Shown: piece by piece, positions 10,065-19,780 of the stretch
Layout: each line of letters starts with the position of its first letter
Numbering within the stretch: position 1 is the first letter of the stretch
From: Allobosea thiooxidans
GTDB taxonomy: Bacteria > Pseudomonadota > Alphaproteobacteria > Rhizobiales > Beijerinckiaceae
Assembly (NCBI RefSeq): GCF_900168195.1
Contig: NZ_FUYX01000004.1
Coordinates: 186,001-250,000 of the forward strand
Length of the DNA stretch: 64,000 nucleotides
Direction: 5' to 3'
The notes under the pieces: generated by a model
The model's database searches: none
Told to the model about the DNA's origin: nothing
The model's input: the letters and a program-made list of their open reading frames with translations, nothing else
Position numbers and translations under genes: made by a program

Positions 10065-11204
10065 ATGACCGACTGGCTGACGGCGCAACAGGTGATGCAG
10101 CGGCTCGGGCTGAAGCCGCAGACGCTCTATGCCTATGTCAGCCGCGGGCTGATCGAGGCGCGCGGCGATGCGGGGGATTCGCGCCGGCGGCTCTACCGGA
10201 CCGAGGATGTGGCGCGGCTGGAGCACCGCAAGGCGCGGGGACGGAAACCCGCCGCTATCGCCGAGGACGCGATCGCCTTCGGCGAGCCGATCCTGGCCTC
10301 GGGCATCGCCACGATCCAGCGCGGCAAGCTCTGGTATCGCGGGCAGGATGCGGAGGTGCTGGCCGAGACGGCGAAGCTGGAGGATGTCGCGCGACTGCTC
10401 TGGGATTGCGGCTCGCAGCGCTTTCCGCCGCTGTTCACGATCGTCCCGGAGGCACCGGCCCGGCAGCGCATGTTCGCGGTGATCGCCGCGCGGGCCGCAA
10501 GCGACGCCGCCATGGCGGGGCGCACCAAGAAGGCGCTCTATCTCGAGGCCGCCTCCGTCATCGACGCGCTGGTCGACGCCATTGCGGGGCGGCCGGGCCA
10601 GGGCCCGATCCATCACCGGCTGGCGCAGGCCTGGGGCTGCGACGCTGATGGCGCCGACCTGATCCGCCGCGCGCTGGTGCTGCTCGCCGATCACGAGCTC
10701 AACGCCTCGACCTTCGCGGTGCGCGTCGCAGCCTCGACCCGCGCTTCGCTCGCCGCCTGCATCCTGGCCGGGCTCGCCACGCTGTCCGGCCCGCTGCATG
10801 GCGGCATGACCCCGCGCGTGCTCGGGCTGATGCGGGAGATCGCGGAAGACGGGGCGGAGATGGCGATAGCCGCACGCCTCGCCGGCGGCATGCCCCTGCC
10901 CGGCTTCGGCCATCCGCTCTATCCGGACGGCGATCCGCGGGCGCGAGCGCTGCTCACCGCCTTTGCGCTGCCGCCGACCTATGAGGCGACGCGCCGGGCC
11001 GTCACGGCGCTGACCGGCGAGGAACCCAATATCGACTTCGTGCTGACCGCGATCGTAAGCGAGCTCGGGCTTGCGGCGGATGTCTCCTTCCAGATCTTCG
11101 CCGCCGCACGCTGCGCGGGCTGGATCGCCCACGCGCTGGAGCAGGGCGAGACCGGACGCCTGATCCGGCCGCGCGCCCGCTATGTCGGGCGAGAGCCGGC
11201 CTGA
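10065..11204 (+). CDS. Helix-turn-helix/citrate synthase fusion protein (paralogue 2)
   Basis: A 379-residue protein. Residues 1-60 form a MerR/excisionase-like helix-turn-helix (LTAQQVMQRLGLKPQTLYAY, then RRLYRTEDVARLEHRK). The remainder is a citrate synthase family domain with DHELNASTF, GPLHGGM, GFGHPLYPDGDPRA and NIDFVLTAIV, so both catalytic His positions and the catalytic Asp are kept. Such HTH citrate synthases are seen in related bacteria but their physiology is poorly known; whether the first domain binds DNA is unproven. It is divergent from paralogue 1, suggesting the two form a functional or hetero-oligomeric pair. Confidence 0.85.
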   Translation: MTDWLTAQQVMQRLGLKPQTLYAYVSRGLIEARGDAGDSRRRLYRTEDVARLEHRKARGRKPAAIAEDAIAFGEPILASGIATIQRGKLWYRGQDAEVLAETAKLEDVARLLWDCGSQRFPPLFTIVPEAPARQRMFAVIAARAASDAAMAGRTKKALYLEAASVIDALVDAIAGRPGQGPIHHRLAQAWGCDADGADLIRRALVLLADHELNASTFAVRVAASTRASLAACILAGLATLSGPLHGGMTPRVLGLMREIAEDGAEMAIAARLAGGMPLPGFGHPLYPDGDPRARALLTAFALPPTYEATRRAVTALTGEEPNIDFVLTAIVSELGLAADVSFQIFAAARCAGWIAHALEQGETGRLIRPRARYVGREPA

Positions 11205-11235
11205 AGACAGGCCAGCGGTTTCCGGTCGGTCTCAA

Positions 11236-11334
11236 CCGTCATTGCGAGGAGCGAAGCGACGAAGCAATCCAGGGAGACTGGGCTGAACGTCTCACCCCGT
11301 CCCCTGGATTGCTTCGCTGCGCTCGCAATGACGG
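11236..11334. repeat. Intergenic inverted repeat, family C copy 1
   Basis: Starts CCGTCATTGCGAGGAGCGAA and ends GCGCTCGCAATGACGG, with inner AAGCAATCCAGGG / CCCCTGGATTGCTT arms. It lies between convergent genes. A relative is at 12758-12851. This end sequence is widespread in bacterial intergenic repeats. Confidence 0.88.
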
Positions 11335-11356
11335 TTGGGCCTGGATGAAATCAGCC

Positions 11357-12601
11357 CTAGAGTTCCGCCGCCTTCACCTTGCCGGTGGCCCTCTCGCGAC
11401 CCAGCTCGCCCTCGCGCTCTTCGATATAGCCGCGGGTGATCGGCAGGCCGTCGAGCCGCTTCGCGAGCTGGAACTGGAACACCACCAGATCGTCATGCCG
11501 GAAGCTTGCCTCGGAGGCGGCGAGGTAGAACTCCCACATCCTTGCAAAGCGCTCGTCATACATCGCGACCGCCTCGTCGCGCCGGGCCAGGAAGTTCTCG
11601 CGCCAGGCCTTCAGCGTCTCGGCATAGTGGATGCGCAGCACCTCGACATCGGTAACGACGAGCCCTTCCTTCTCGATCGCCGCCGTCACCTCTGACATGG
11701 CGGGAATGTAGCCGCCCGGAAAGATGTACTTGGCGATGAAGGGGTTGGTCGCACCCGGCGGCGTCGAGCGGCCGATCGTGTGGATCAGCGCCACGCCGTC
11801 CTCGGTCAGCAGCTCGCGGACCTTGCGGAAATAGTCGCGATAGTAGCCGACGCCGACATGCTCGAACATGCCGACCGAGACGATGCGGTCGAAGGGCTCG
11901 GTGAGGTGGCGGTAGTCCTGCAGCCGGAATTCGACCGGCAGGCCGGACTCGGCCCCGCGCTGCCTGGCGATGGCGAGTTGCTCCTCCGAGAGCGTCACGC
12001 CCGTCACGGAAGCGCCGGTCTCACCGGCGATCGACAGCGCCATGCCGCCCCAGCCGCAGCCGATATCGAGCACGCGCTGGCCCGGCGCCAAGTCGAGCTT
12101 GCCCATGATATGGCGCTTCTTGGCGAGCTGCGCCTCGGCGAGGGTCATGTCCGGCTGCGCGAAATAGGCGCAGGAATACTGCATGTCCGGGTCGAGGAAG
12201 AGCCGGAAGAAGTCGCTCTTCAGGTCGTAGTGATGGGCGACGTTGCGCTTCGCCAGCGCCGGCGTGTTGTGTTGCTGGAAGCGCCTGATCGCGGTGCGCA
12301 GCCCCGACAGCGTCTTGCCCCAGCCCTGTGGGCGAGCCTTGTGCACGGCCGCCACCAGCGCGTCGAGGAGATCATAGAGCGAGCCCTGCTCGACCACGAC
12401 GCGCCCGTCCATCACGGCCTCGCCCAAGGCGAGCTCGGGATTCAGTGCAAGCTTGAGTTCCGTCGGCGCGTCCACGATCCGCATGCGCAGTCGTGGAGCA
12501 GCGCCCTGCCCGATCGACTGCAGCGTGCCATCGGGGAATACGACATCGATACGTGGCTCTATCGCGAGCCGAGACAACATCCTGGCAATCAGCGAATGCA
12601 T
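11357..12601 (-). CDS. Cyclopropane-fatty-acyl-phospholipid synthase family methyltransferase
   Basis: A 414-residue SAM-dependent enzyme of the CFA synthase/mycolic acid cyclopropane synthase family, expected to methylenate unsaturated acyl chains of membrane phospholipids. It has an N-terminal domain (1-115), then AHHYDLKSDFFRLFLDPDMQ (about 122-141), YSCAYFAQPD, and the SAM-binding VLDIGCGWGGMALSIA (177-192), followed by SVGMFEHVGVGYY. The ATG at 12601 follows AAGGTGGGG; upstream in-frame codons run into a repeat element and are not protein-like. Single-gene unit flanked by family C repeats. Substrate unproven. Confidence 0.9.
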   Translation of the reverse strand: MHSLIARMLSRLAIEPRIDVVFPDGTLQSIGQGAAPRLRMRIVDAPTELKLALNPELALGEAVMDGRVVVEQGSLYDLLDALVAAVHKARPQGWGKTLSGLRTAIRRFQQHNTPALAKRNVAHHYDLKSDFFRLFLDPDMQYSCAYFAQPDMTLAEAQLAKKRHIMGKLDLAPGQRVLDIGCGWGGMALSIAGETGASVTGVTLSEEQLAIARQRGAESGLPVEFRLQDYRHLTEPFDRIVSVGMFEHVGVGYYRDYFRKVRELLTEDGVALIHTIGRSTPPGATNPFIAKYIFPGGYIPAMSEVTAAIEKEGLVVTDVEVLRIHYAETLKAWRENFLARRDEAVAMYDERFARMWEFYLAASEASFRHDDLVVFQFQLAKRLDGLPITRGYIEEREGELGRERATGKVKAAEL

Positions 12602-12757
12602 TGGCCCCACCTTCGGCAGCGCCCCTTTGCTTTCAAGATGGCAAGTCGGATCGCTGCCGTAACGGCCTCCTGGCGCAGGGCAGGCCCACGCCTGCGACAT
12701 GACAACGCAGGCGATGCCGTTCGGTTCCGCTACGGAAGCATGACGGGTGGCATCACC

Positions 12758-12851
12758 GCCGTCATTGCGAGCGGTGCGAAGCAAACCAGGGGGACGTAGC
12801 GCTCTACCGCCCCTGGATTGCTTCGTCGCTGACGCTCCTCGCAATGACGGC
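12758..12851. repeat. Intergenic inverted repeat, family C copy 2
   Basis: Starts GCCGTCATTGCGAGCGG and ends CTCCTCGCAATGACGGCC, with the same CCAGGG...CCCCTGGATTGCTTCG arms as the element at 11236-11334. It sits between the end of the ABC ATPase gene and the start of the CFA synthase-like gene, both leftward. Confidence 0.86.
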
Positions 12852-12866
12852 CGAGTGCGGCGGGCG

Positions 12867-13642
<776 letters not shown>

Positions 13643-13646
<4 letters not shown>

Positions 13647-14416
13647 GCGCGCGCCCAGGGGAACAGGCGCTGATTGACCGCCTTGAACAGGAAATCCGAG
13701 ATCAGGCCGATGAGCCCGATGACGATGATGCCGAAGATGATCTGCCCTGTGTTCAGCAGCGCCTGGCTGTCGGTGATCATGTGGCCGATGCCCGAAGAGG
13801 AGCCGATCAGCTCGGCGACGATGACATAGGTCCAGGCCCAGCCGAGGACGAGCCGGAAAATCTCGGCGATCTCGGGCGCCGCGTTCGGCAGCATGACCCG
13901 GCGCACCACCGACTGGTCGGTCGCGCCGAGCGTATAGGCGGCATCGACGAGGTCCCGCCGGATCGAGCCGACCGATACCGCGATCATCAGGATGAGCTGG
14001 AAAACCGCGCCGATGAAGATGACCAGCAGCTTCTGGGTCTCGCCGATGCCGGCCCAGAGGATCAGAAGCGGGATGAAGGCCGAGGCCGGCAGATAGCGCG
14101 CGAAGGAGACGAAGGGCTCCAGGAAGGCCTCGATCGGCTTGTAGGCGCCCATCAGGATGCCGAGCGGCAGGGCGACGATGACGGCGAGGATGAAGCCGCC
14201 GACGACACGCCAGATCGTCATCACGATGTCGAAGCCGAAGCCGTAGCGCGTCATCAGGTTCCAGCCCTCGCCGACCATGGTCAGCGGATCGGCGAGGAAC
14301 AGGCGCTGGACATAGCCCCCGAAGGTCGCCACCGACCAGAGCGCGACGAAGAGCGCGAAGAAGGTGAGCCCATAGCCGATGCGGGCCGTGGCCGAGACGG
14401 GTTGCAGGGGTCTCAT
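13643..14416 (-). CDS. ABC transporter permease, NitT/TauT type
   Basis: A 257-residue inner-membrane permease of the BPD_transp_1 fold with about six hydrophobic segments and the EAA loop around EIFRLVLGWAWTYVIVAELIG. The first transmembrane segment is GYGLTFFALFVALWSVATF (about 14-32). ATG at 14416 overlaps the stop of the DNA glycosylase gene (ATGA), so the two are translationally coupled. Its own stop overlaps the ATPase start. Substrate not readable from sequence. Confidence 0.9.
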
Positions 14417-14934
14417 CGCGCTGTCGTTCCGGTCACGGCCATGGCCAGTTGCTTCCAGGGTTCGATCGACCAGTGGCCCGAGGCGAGCCCGGCGGTCGAG
14501 GGCAAGACGAAGACGCCAGCCCCGGCGAGAAGCTCGGGCTGGAGACCGAATGCGAGCGTCGCGCCCTTCCGGCCGAGGGCCTCCTGCGCCGAACGCTTGC
14601 CGTTGAAGGCGACGAAGCGTGGAGCATGCGCGGCGATCCGCGCGTGGAAGCCCGATACGTCGAAATGAGAGCTGCGCAAAGCCGAATCCGGCCCGAAACT
14701 CTGCTTGGCGACATCGGTCAGCCCGATGCCGTAGCGCGGCATTTCGCGAAAGCGCTCCGGCGCGAACCGCTCCGGCAGCAACCCAATCTGGTGGAGCACG
14801 GCCCAGAACTTGTTGCCCGGGCCGGCATAATAGGCGCCGCGACGCGCCGACGCCGTACCCGCCTGCGTGCCGCAGAAGACGACGCGCAGGCCGGGTTCCA
14901 GGACATCCGGGAGGATGGGCTGCTGCTCCGTCAT
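14413..14934 (-). CDS. Mug-type mismatch-specific DNA glycosylase
   Basis: A 173-residue member of the uracil-DNA glycosylase superfamily, Mug branch, which removes uracil or ethenocytosine opposite guanine. Recognisable: VVFCGTQAGTASARRGAYYA then GPGNKFWAVLHQIGLLPERF (about 36-56), the YGIGLTDVA segment, and the C-terminal PSTAGLASGHWSIEPWKQLA. The gene lies within an ABC transporter operon, between binding protein and permease, and is coupled to the permease by ATGA. Its ATG at 14934 is formed by the ATGACGG end of an inverted repeat; no good Shine-Dalgarno sequence precedes it. Confidence 0.85.
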   Translation of the reverse strand: MTEQQPILPDVLEPGLRVVFCGTQAGTASARRGAYYAGPGNKFWAVLHQIGLLPERFAPERFREMPRYGIGLTDVAKQSFGPDSALRSSHFDVSGFHARIAAHAPRFVAFNGKRSAQEALGRKGATLAFGLQPELLAGAGVFVLPSTAGLASGHWSIEPWKQLAMAVTGTTAR

Positions 14935-15023
14935 GGTCGGGCTTGCCCCGACCATCCACGCCCTGGCTGGTCGAAAACCGTGTTCAAGACGTGGATGCTC
15001 GCCACCAGGGCGAGCATGACGGG
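14930..15023. repeat. Intergenic inverted repeat, family D copy 1
   Basis: One end reads CCGTCATGGTCGGGCTTG, the other CAGGGCGAGCATGACGG, with a central GTTCAAGACGTGGATG. A related copy is at 19781-19875. It separates the binding protein gene from the rest of its operon and overlaps the start codon of the glycosylase gene. Confidence 0.82.
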
Positions 15024-15054
15024 GGTATGGGCCTCGTGCAAAAGCCAAACAGCG

Positions 15055-16014
15055 TCACTTGCCTGCGACGAACTTGGTCTCGACCAGCGCGGCGAGATCG
15101 GGCTTGGCCTTGATCAGGCCGATCTCGAGCAGCAGGTCGGCAGCCTTGGCCGAAAAGGCCTGCCAGTCGCCGGAGAAGAACTTCTTGTTCCCCTCGGCAT
15201 CCGACCAGCGCAGGAAGCCGGCCGACTTGCCGAACTGCTCACCGGTCTGCTTCACGTCGGCGCCCATGATCTCGTAGGCCTTGGCCTGGTCCTTCTTGAT
15301 CATCTCCAGCGCCTCGAAATAGCTCTGAGCCAGCGCAGTGGCGGCCTTCTCGTTGACGAGGAAGGCCGGCGTGCAGCCGAAGGTGTCCATCACCATCGGA
15401 TAGTCGAGGGTGGTGGCGATGATCTTGCCGGCATCCGGCTTGTCGCGGACGGTGGAGAGATAGGGCTCGTAGGTCATCGCCGCGTCGTTCTGGCCGGCGA
15501 TGAAGGCCTGCGCCGCCGGACCAGGCTCCATGTTGACCACCTTGACGTCCTTCACCGACAGGCCGTTCTCCTTGAGCATCCAGGCCAGCGCGAAATAGGG
15601 CGAGGTGCCGGGAGCGGAAGCTGCCACGGTCTTGCCCTTCAGGTCCTTGATCGCGGCGACGTCCTTGCGCACGGCCATGCCGTCGGCGCCATAGCTCTTG
15701 TCGAGCTGGAAGATCTGCTTGGTCTTGATGCCGGCCGCATCCCAGACGATCCAGGTCTCGACCGTGGTCGCGGCGCACTGGATATCGCCCGAGGCGATGG
15801 CGAGGTGCCGGTCCTTCTGCGGGATCTTCTTGATCGTCACGTCGAGGCCGTTCCTGGCGAAGATGCCGGCCTCCTTCGCGAGCACCAGCGGCGCGAAGCC
15901 GGTCCAGCCGGAGATCCCGATATTCACCTTGGTCTGCGCCTGAGCGCCACCCGCCGCCAGAAGCGCGGCGAGGCCGAAGCCAAGGGTCGCGCCGACGCGC
16001 TTGAAAACTGCCAT
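15055..16014 (-). CDS. ABC transporter substrate-binding protein, NMT1/SsuA-like
   Basis: A 319-residue periplasmic binding protein with signal peptide (cleavage likely after AQA, residue 26), then INIGISGWTGFAPLVLAKEAG-like opening typical of the NitT/TauT/NMT1 family, and later APGTSPYFALAWML and ALGTTLDY-type ligand-cleft regions. First gene of a leftward operon. The upstream region carries TTGCATATGCAA at 16112-16123, identical to the hut operator core. A role in uptake of histidine, urocanate or a related compound is therefore inferred, not shown. Confidence 0.9.
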   Translation of the reverse strand: MAVFKRVGATLGFGLAALLAAGGAQAQTKVNIGISGWTGFAPLVLAKEAGIFARNGLDVTIKKIPQKDRHLAIASGDIQCAATTVETWIVWDAAGIKTKQIFQLDKSYGADGMAVRKDVAAIKDLKGKTVAASAPGTSPYFALAWMLKENGLSVKDVKVVNMEPGPAAQAFIAGQNDAAMTYEPYLSTVRDKPDAGKIIATTLDYPMVMDTFGCTPAFLVNEKAATALAQSYFEALEMIKKDQAKAYEIMGADVKQTGEQFGKSAGFLRWSDAEGNKKFFSGDWQAFSAKAADLLLEIGLIKAKPDLAALVETKFVAGK

Positions 16015-16111
16015 GATTGAAACCCTTCCCCTGATTTTTGGCCGACCCGCCGTTCAGACGCCTGGAGCGTCATTCGCAGCGCGATGCAACCTTCGTTCCA
16101 AAACAGCCTAA

Positions 16112-16123
16112 TTGCATATGCAA
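16112..16123. promoter_or_regulatory. HutC-like operator, box 3
   Basis: Perfect TTGCATATGCAA palindrome, identical to the core at 2630 and 2654. It lies between the divergent binding protein gene (start 16014) and the thiamine-diphosphate enzyme gene (start 16256), so HutC could control either or both. This links the ABC transporter to histidine catabolism 13 kb away. Confidence 0.7.
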
Positions 16124-16255
16124 ACACGTCAAGCGGCCGATCAGCGGCGCTTGGGGAAGTCATGACATTCTCTCGTTTGACAGGGCAGAGGGAATTTCCT
16201 CCTCTTCCGCCCGCCGGCGCGAGGGCGCCCTTATTGCTTGAGTCGAGGTTTCAGG

Positions 16256-17812
16256 ATGAACGGCGCCGACCGCCTTTGCGACACCCTTCTGATCAACGGC
16301 GTCGATACCTGCTTCGCCAATCCCGGTACCTCGGAGATGCATTTCGTCGCCGCGCTGGACCGCAAGCCGCAGATGCGCTGCGTGCTCGGCCTGTTCGAGG
16401 GCGTGGTAACCGGCGCCGCCGACGGCTATGCCCGCATGGCCGACAAGCCGGCGGCGACGCTGCTCCATTGCGGGCCCGGCATGGCGAATGCGCTCGCCAA
16501 CATGCACAACGCGCGGCGCGCCCGCACGCCGATGATCAACGTGGTCGGCGACCATGCCACCTACCACCTCGTCCATGACGCGCCGCTGACCAGCGACATC
16601 GAGAGCCTGGCGCATCCGATGTCGCATTTCGTCCGCCGCATCGCGACGGCCGAGGATGTCGGCCCGGCAATCGGGGAGGCCTATGTCGCCTCGCTGACGC
16701 TGCCCGGCGTCACCACCGTGATCCTGCCGGCCGACTGCGCCTGGGGCAGCGTCGAGCCGGCCACTCTGAAGCCGACCGAGCTGCCGGCGCTGAAAAGCGT
16801 CGATGCCGCCACGGTCGGCGCGGTCGCGGCCGGCCTGCGCAAGCACGGCGCGCGTGCCGCGATCATGCTGACGGGGCTGGCGTTGCGCGAGAAGCCGATG
16901 GAAATGGCCGCGCGCGTCTGCGCCGCGACAGGCTCCAAGATCTTCAGCCAGATGTCGAACGGGCGCATCCAGCGCGGCGCCGGCCGTGTCGCCATGCCCA
17001 AGGTGTTCTATCCGATCGACAAGGCGCTCGAGCAGCTCAAGGACGTCGACTATCTCGTGCTCGTCGGCGCGCAGACCCCGGTCGGCTTCTTCGCCTATCC
17101 AGGCAAGCCCGGCCGCCTCGTTCATGACGGCTGCGAGGTCGTGACGCTCGCCAGCCCCGGCGACGACCTTCCGGCCGCGATCACCGCGCTCGCCGAAGAG
17201 ATGGGCGCGACGAAGAGCGCGCCGCTCTACATCGCCCCGCCGCGCAAGGAGCAGCCTGGCCTGCCGACCGGCAAGCTCGATGCCGACAAGGCCTGCGCCA
17301 TCGTCTCGGCCTTGCTGCCGGAGAACTGCATCGTCTGCGACGAGTCGGTCTCGTCCGGCCGCAGCTTCTACTATGACTGCCACAGCGCGCCGCAGCACGA
17401 TTACATCCAGCTCACCGGCGGCGCGATCGGCGAAGGCATTCCGCTCGCCATCGGCGCGGCCGTCGCCTGCCCCGACCGCAAGGTCATCGGCATGCAGGCC
17501 GACGGCTCGGGCATGTACACGGTGCAAGGGCTGTGGACGCAGGCGCGCGAGAACCTCGACATCGTCACCGTCGTCTTCGCCAACCGGACCTACCAGATCC
17601 TGCATGGCGAGATGCGCGCCGTCGGCGTCAACGACTTCGGCCGCAACGCCACGCTGATGCTGAACATCGACGAGCCGGCGCTGGACTGGGTGTCGATGGC
17701 CAAGGGCATGGGCGTCGAGGCCGCACGCGCCACCACGGCCGAGGAGTTCACCAGCCTGTTCAAGGCGGCGCTCGGCCGGAAGGGGCCGTTCCTGATCGAG
17801 GCGGCGATCTAA
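16256..17812 (+). CDS. Thiamine-diphosphate enzyme, acetolactate synthase/benzoylformate decarboxylase-like
   Basis: A 518-residue ThDP enzyme with the usual three domains. The ThDP-activating Glu27 lies in FANPGTSEMHF, and the cofactor-binding motif in QADGSGMYTVQGLWTQ through VVFANRTYQ. The middle domain (about 190-330) resembles those of simple decarboxylases. It resembles proteins labelled acetolactate synthase large subunit, but no small subunit is adjacent and the ThDP-binding segment reads like benzoylformate or 2-oxoacid decarboxylases, so the substrate is open. ATG at 16256 follows GAGG by seven bases. Divergent from the box-3 transporter; possible HutC control. Confidence 0.85.
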   Translation: MNGADRLCDTLLINGVDTCFANPGTSEMHFVAALDRKPQMRCVLGLFEGVVTGAADGYARMADKPAATLLHCGPGMANALANMHNARRARTPMINVVGDHATYHLVHDAPLTSDIESLAHPMSHFVRRIATAEDVGPAIGEAYVASLTLPGVTTVILPADCAWGSVEPATLKPTELPALKSVDAATVGAVAAGLRKHGARAAIMLTGLALREKPMEMAARVCAATGSKIFSQMSNGRIQRGAGRVAMPKVFYPIDKALEQLKDVDYLVLVGAQTPVGFFAYPGKPGRLVHDGCEVVTLASPGDDLPAAITALAEEMGATKSAPLYIAPPRKEQPGLPTGKLDADKACAIVSALLPENCIVCDESVSSGRSFYYDCHSAPQHDYIQLTGGAIGEGIPLAIGAAVACPDRKVIGMQADGSGMYTVQGLWTQARENLDIVTVVFANRTYQILHGEMRAVGVNDFGRNATLMLNIDEPALDWVSMAKGMGVEAARATTAEEFTSLFKAALGRKGPFLIEAAI

Positions 17813-17839
17813 GCGGCATCAAGCCGCCACCTGAAGAGT

Positions 17840-17973
17840 GTCATCCCGCACGCGTTGCGGCACGAAGTGCTGCGGTGCAGATGCGGGATCGTCTTCAGGA
17901 AAGGACGCCTTCTCGTCACGCGGTCCCGTGTCTGCGCAGCGGCATTCCATGCCGCAGCGCGCACGGGATGACA
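17840..17973. repeat. Intergenic inverted repeat, family E
   Basis: Starts GTCATCCCGCACGCGTTGCG and ends CGCACGGGATGACAC, with inner GCGGCATTCCATGCCGC hairpin. It fills the gap between two convergent genes and may help terminate both. Confidence 0.8.
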
Positions 17974-17994
17974 CGTGTGGTCACGAAGACAGCG

Positions 17995-19038
17995 CTACTT
18001 GAACCCACCCAGGAATGCGTCGAGGCAGTCGCCGATCGCGTCGATGGCGTAGCCGCCCTCCTGCACGACCAACGTCGGCAGGCCGAACGCCTTCACCTGC
18101 CGACCGATCGTGCCGAAATCGGACGCCTCGAGCTTGAGGACGCCGATCGGATCGTCCTTGTGGGCGTCGTAGCCGAGCGCGATCACCACAGCCTCGGCGC
18201 CGAATTCGCGGATGGCCTTGTCGGCCCGGTCGACGGCGGCCTGCATCTCGGCCCCCCCTGCGCCATGGGCGAGCGGCAGGTTGAGATTGAAGCCCTCGCC
18301 CGGCCCGTTGCCGCGCTCGTCGGCATAGCCGGTGAAGAAGGGATAGTAGTTCGACGGATCGGCATGGACCGAGATCGTCAGCACGTCGTCGCGGCGATAG
18401 AAGATCTGCTGCGTGCCGTCACCGTGATGGGCGTCGACGTCGAGGATCGCGACCTTGCCGAATTTCGAGCGCAGGCGCTGGGCGGCGATCGCGGTGTTGT
18501 TGAGGTAGCAGAAGCCGGTGGCACGGTCGGCCCGGGCATGATGCCCCGAGGGGCGGCAGAGTGAATAGACGGCACGCTCGCCACCGAGGATTGCATCGGC
18601 CCCGGAAACCGCGGTCTCCGACGAACGCAGGGTCGAGTGCCAGCAATGCTCGCCGACCGGCACCGAGAGGTCGCCGAGATACCAGCCGAGCTGGCCGATG
18701 AAGCCGGTCGGACGACAGGGCGGGCGGACATCCTCGTCCGGACGGCCGCTCCAATAGGGAAAGGTGCTCGGCCAGACTTCCGGCCCGCGCTCGGCCGGCA
18801 GGTCCTGCCAGCGCGCCCAGGCGGTTTCGAGAAACGTGACGAAGCCCGCATCGTGGATCGCGAGCACCGGATCGAGGCCGTGAGCCGCCGGCCGTTCCGG
18901 CGCAATGCCGTGCTTCTTGAGCGCGCCCAGCAGACGCTCCGTCCGCTCCGGCAGGTCCTTGGGGGCCACGACCTTGCCGAAGCGCATATATTGCTGCGGG
19001 TCGTGGAGAGCTTGGTCGGGATGGTAGAAGGCGCGCAT
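17995..19038 (-). CDS. Histone deacetylase/acetylpolyamine amidohydrolase family protein
   Basis: A 347-residue zinc hydrolase of the arginase/HDAC fold. The catalytic segment RPSGHHARADRATGFCYLNN carries the paired His, DVDAHHGDGTQQIFY the zinc ligands, and ALGYDAHKDDP the second Asp. Bacterial relatives deacetylate polyamines (AphA) or small acetyl-amides. The ATG at 19038 begins MRAFYHPDQALH, typical of the polyamine branch; the upstream in-frame extension is discarded. The gene stands alone. Confidence 0.9.
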   Translation of the reverse strand: MRAFYHPDQALHDPQQYMRFGKVVAPKDLPERTERLLGALKKHGIAPERPAAHGLDPVLAIHDAGFVTFLETAWARWQDLPAERGPEVWPSTFPYWSGRPDEDVRPPCRPTGFIGQLGWYLGDLSVPVGEHCWHSTLRSSETAVSGADAILGGERAVYSLCRPSGHHARADRATGFCYLNNTAIAAQRLRSKFGKVAILDVDAHHGDGTQQIFYRRDDVLTISVHADPSNYYPFFTGYADERGNGPGEGFNLNLPLAHGAGGAEMQAAVDRADKAIREFGAEAVVIALGYDAHKDDPIGVLKLEASDFGTIGRQVKAFGLPTLVVQEGGYAIDAIGDCLDAFLGGFK

Positions 19039-19167
19039 CGGGCGAAGGATCCTCGTCAGCAGCGAGGCGATCAGCGGGCCCCGCGAGCGGGATGCTAGCA
19101 ATGGCCCGCGCGTCGGTCAGCCACGGTGATGCGGTCCGCCCCTGCGCGAGAGGCGCAACGCCCCCTT

Positions 19168-19758
19168 TCAGGGCGGTGCCAGCAGCGCCGCGAATTCCCG
19201 CGCCAGCGCGTCGATGTCGAAGCGCTCCGGCCGGTACCAGTCGGTCGAGCCGTTGAGCGCACCGAGGATGAAGAGGCGCAGCGCATCCGGCGAGCGCGAC
19301 GCCGGCAGCGTTCCCGCCTGCTGGAGTTCGGCGATCAGCCCGCGCCAGACCTCCTCATAGGCGCGCCGCACGGCGCGCACGCTCTCGGGCGCCGGTGTCG
19401 TGCCGAAGGTGAAAACCTTGATGCTGGCGGAGGTGTAGTCGCCATGGCCGTGCAGGGCGGCGAGATGCGCCCTGATCGCCGCCTCCAGCCGCTCGCGCGG
19501 CGGAGCGCCCTCCTTCGCCGCCAGAGCCGCGACCGCCGCCTCGTGCACGAAGCGCACGCCGTCATTGACCACCGCCTCGACGATCTCCTCCTTCGAGGCG
19601 AAGTGGTAGTAGAGGCTCGCCTTGCGGATGCCGACCGCCTCGGCGATCTCGCGAAGCGTGGTCTGGTGATAGCCGCCATTGCGCAGCAGCCGCGCGGCAT
19701 GATCGAGGATCAGGCGGCGCGAGCCGCCTTCGGTTTCGCGGGACGCGCGCTCGGGCAT
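19168..19758 (-). CDS. TetR family transcriptional regulator
   Basis: A 196-residue TetR repressor: helix-turn-helix in residues about 12-58 (RLILDHAARLLRNGGYHQTT, then IRKASLYYHFASKEEI), followed by a ligand-binding helical domain. It lies close to the acyl-CoA dehydrogenase and carboxylase genes. The palindrome at 21161-21178 upstream of the dehydrogenase is its likely operator, making it a candidate acyl-CoA-responsive repressor. The start at 19758 is next to a repeat and has no clear Shine-Dalgarno sequence. Confidence 0.85.
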   Translation of the reverse strand: MPERASRETEGGSRRLILDHAARLLRNGGYHQTTLREIAEAVGIRKASLYYHFASKEEIVEAVVNDGVRFVHEAAVAALAAKEGAPPRERLEAAIRAHLAALHGHGDYTSASIKVFTFGTTPAPESVRAVRRAYEEVWRGLIAELQQAGTLPASRSPDALRLFILGALNGSTDWYRPERFDIDALAREFAALLAPP

Positions 19759-19780
19759 GGCGGTCACAACGAACACCCCG

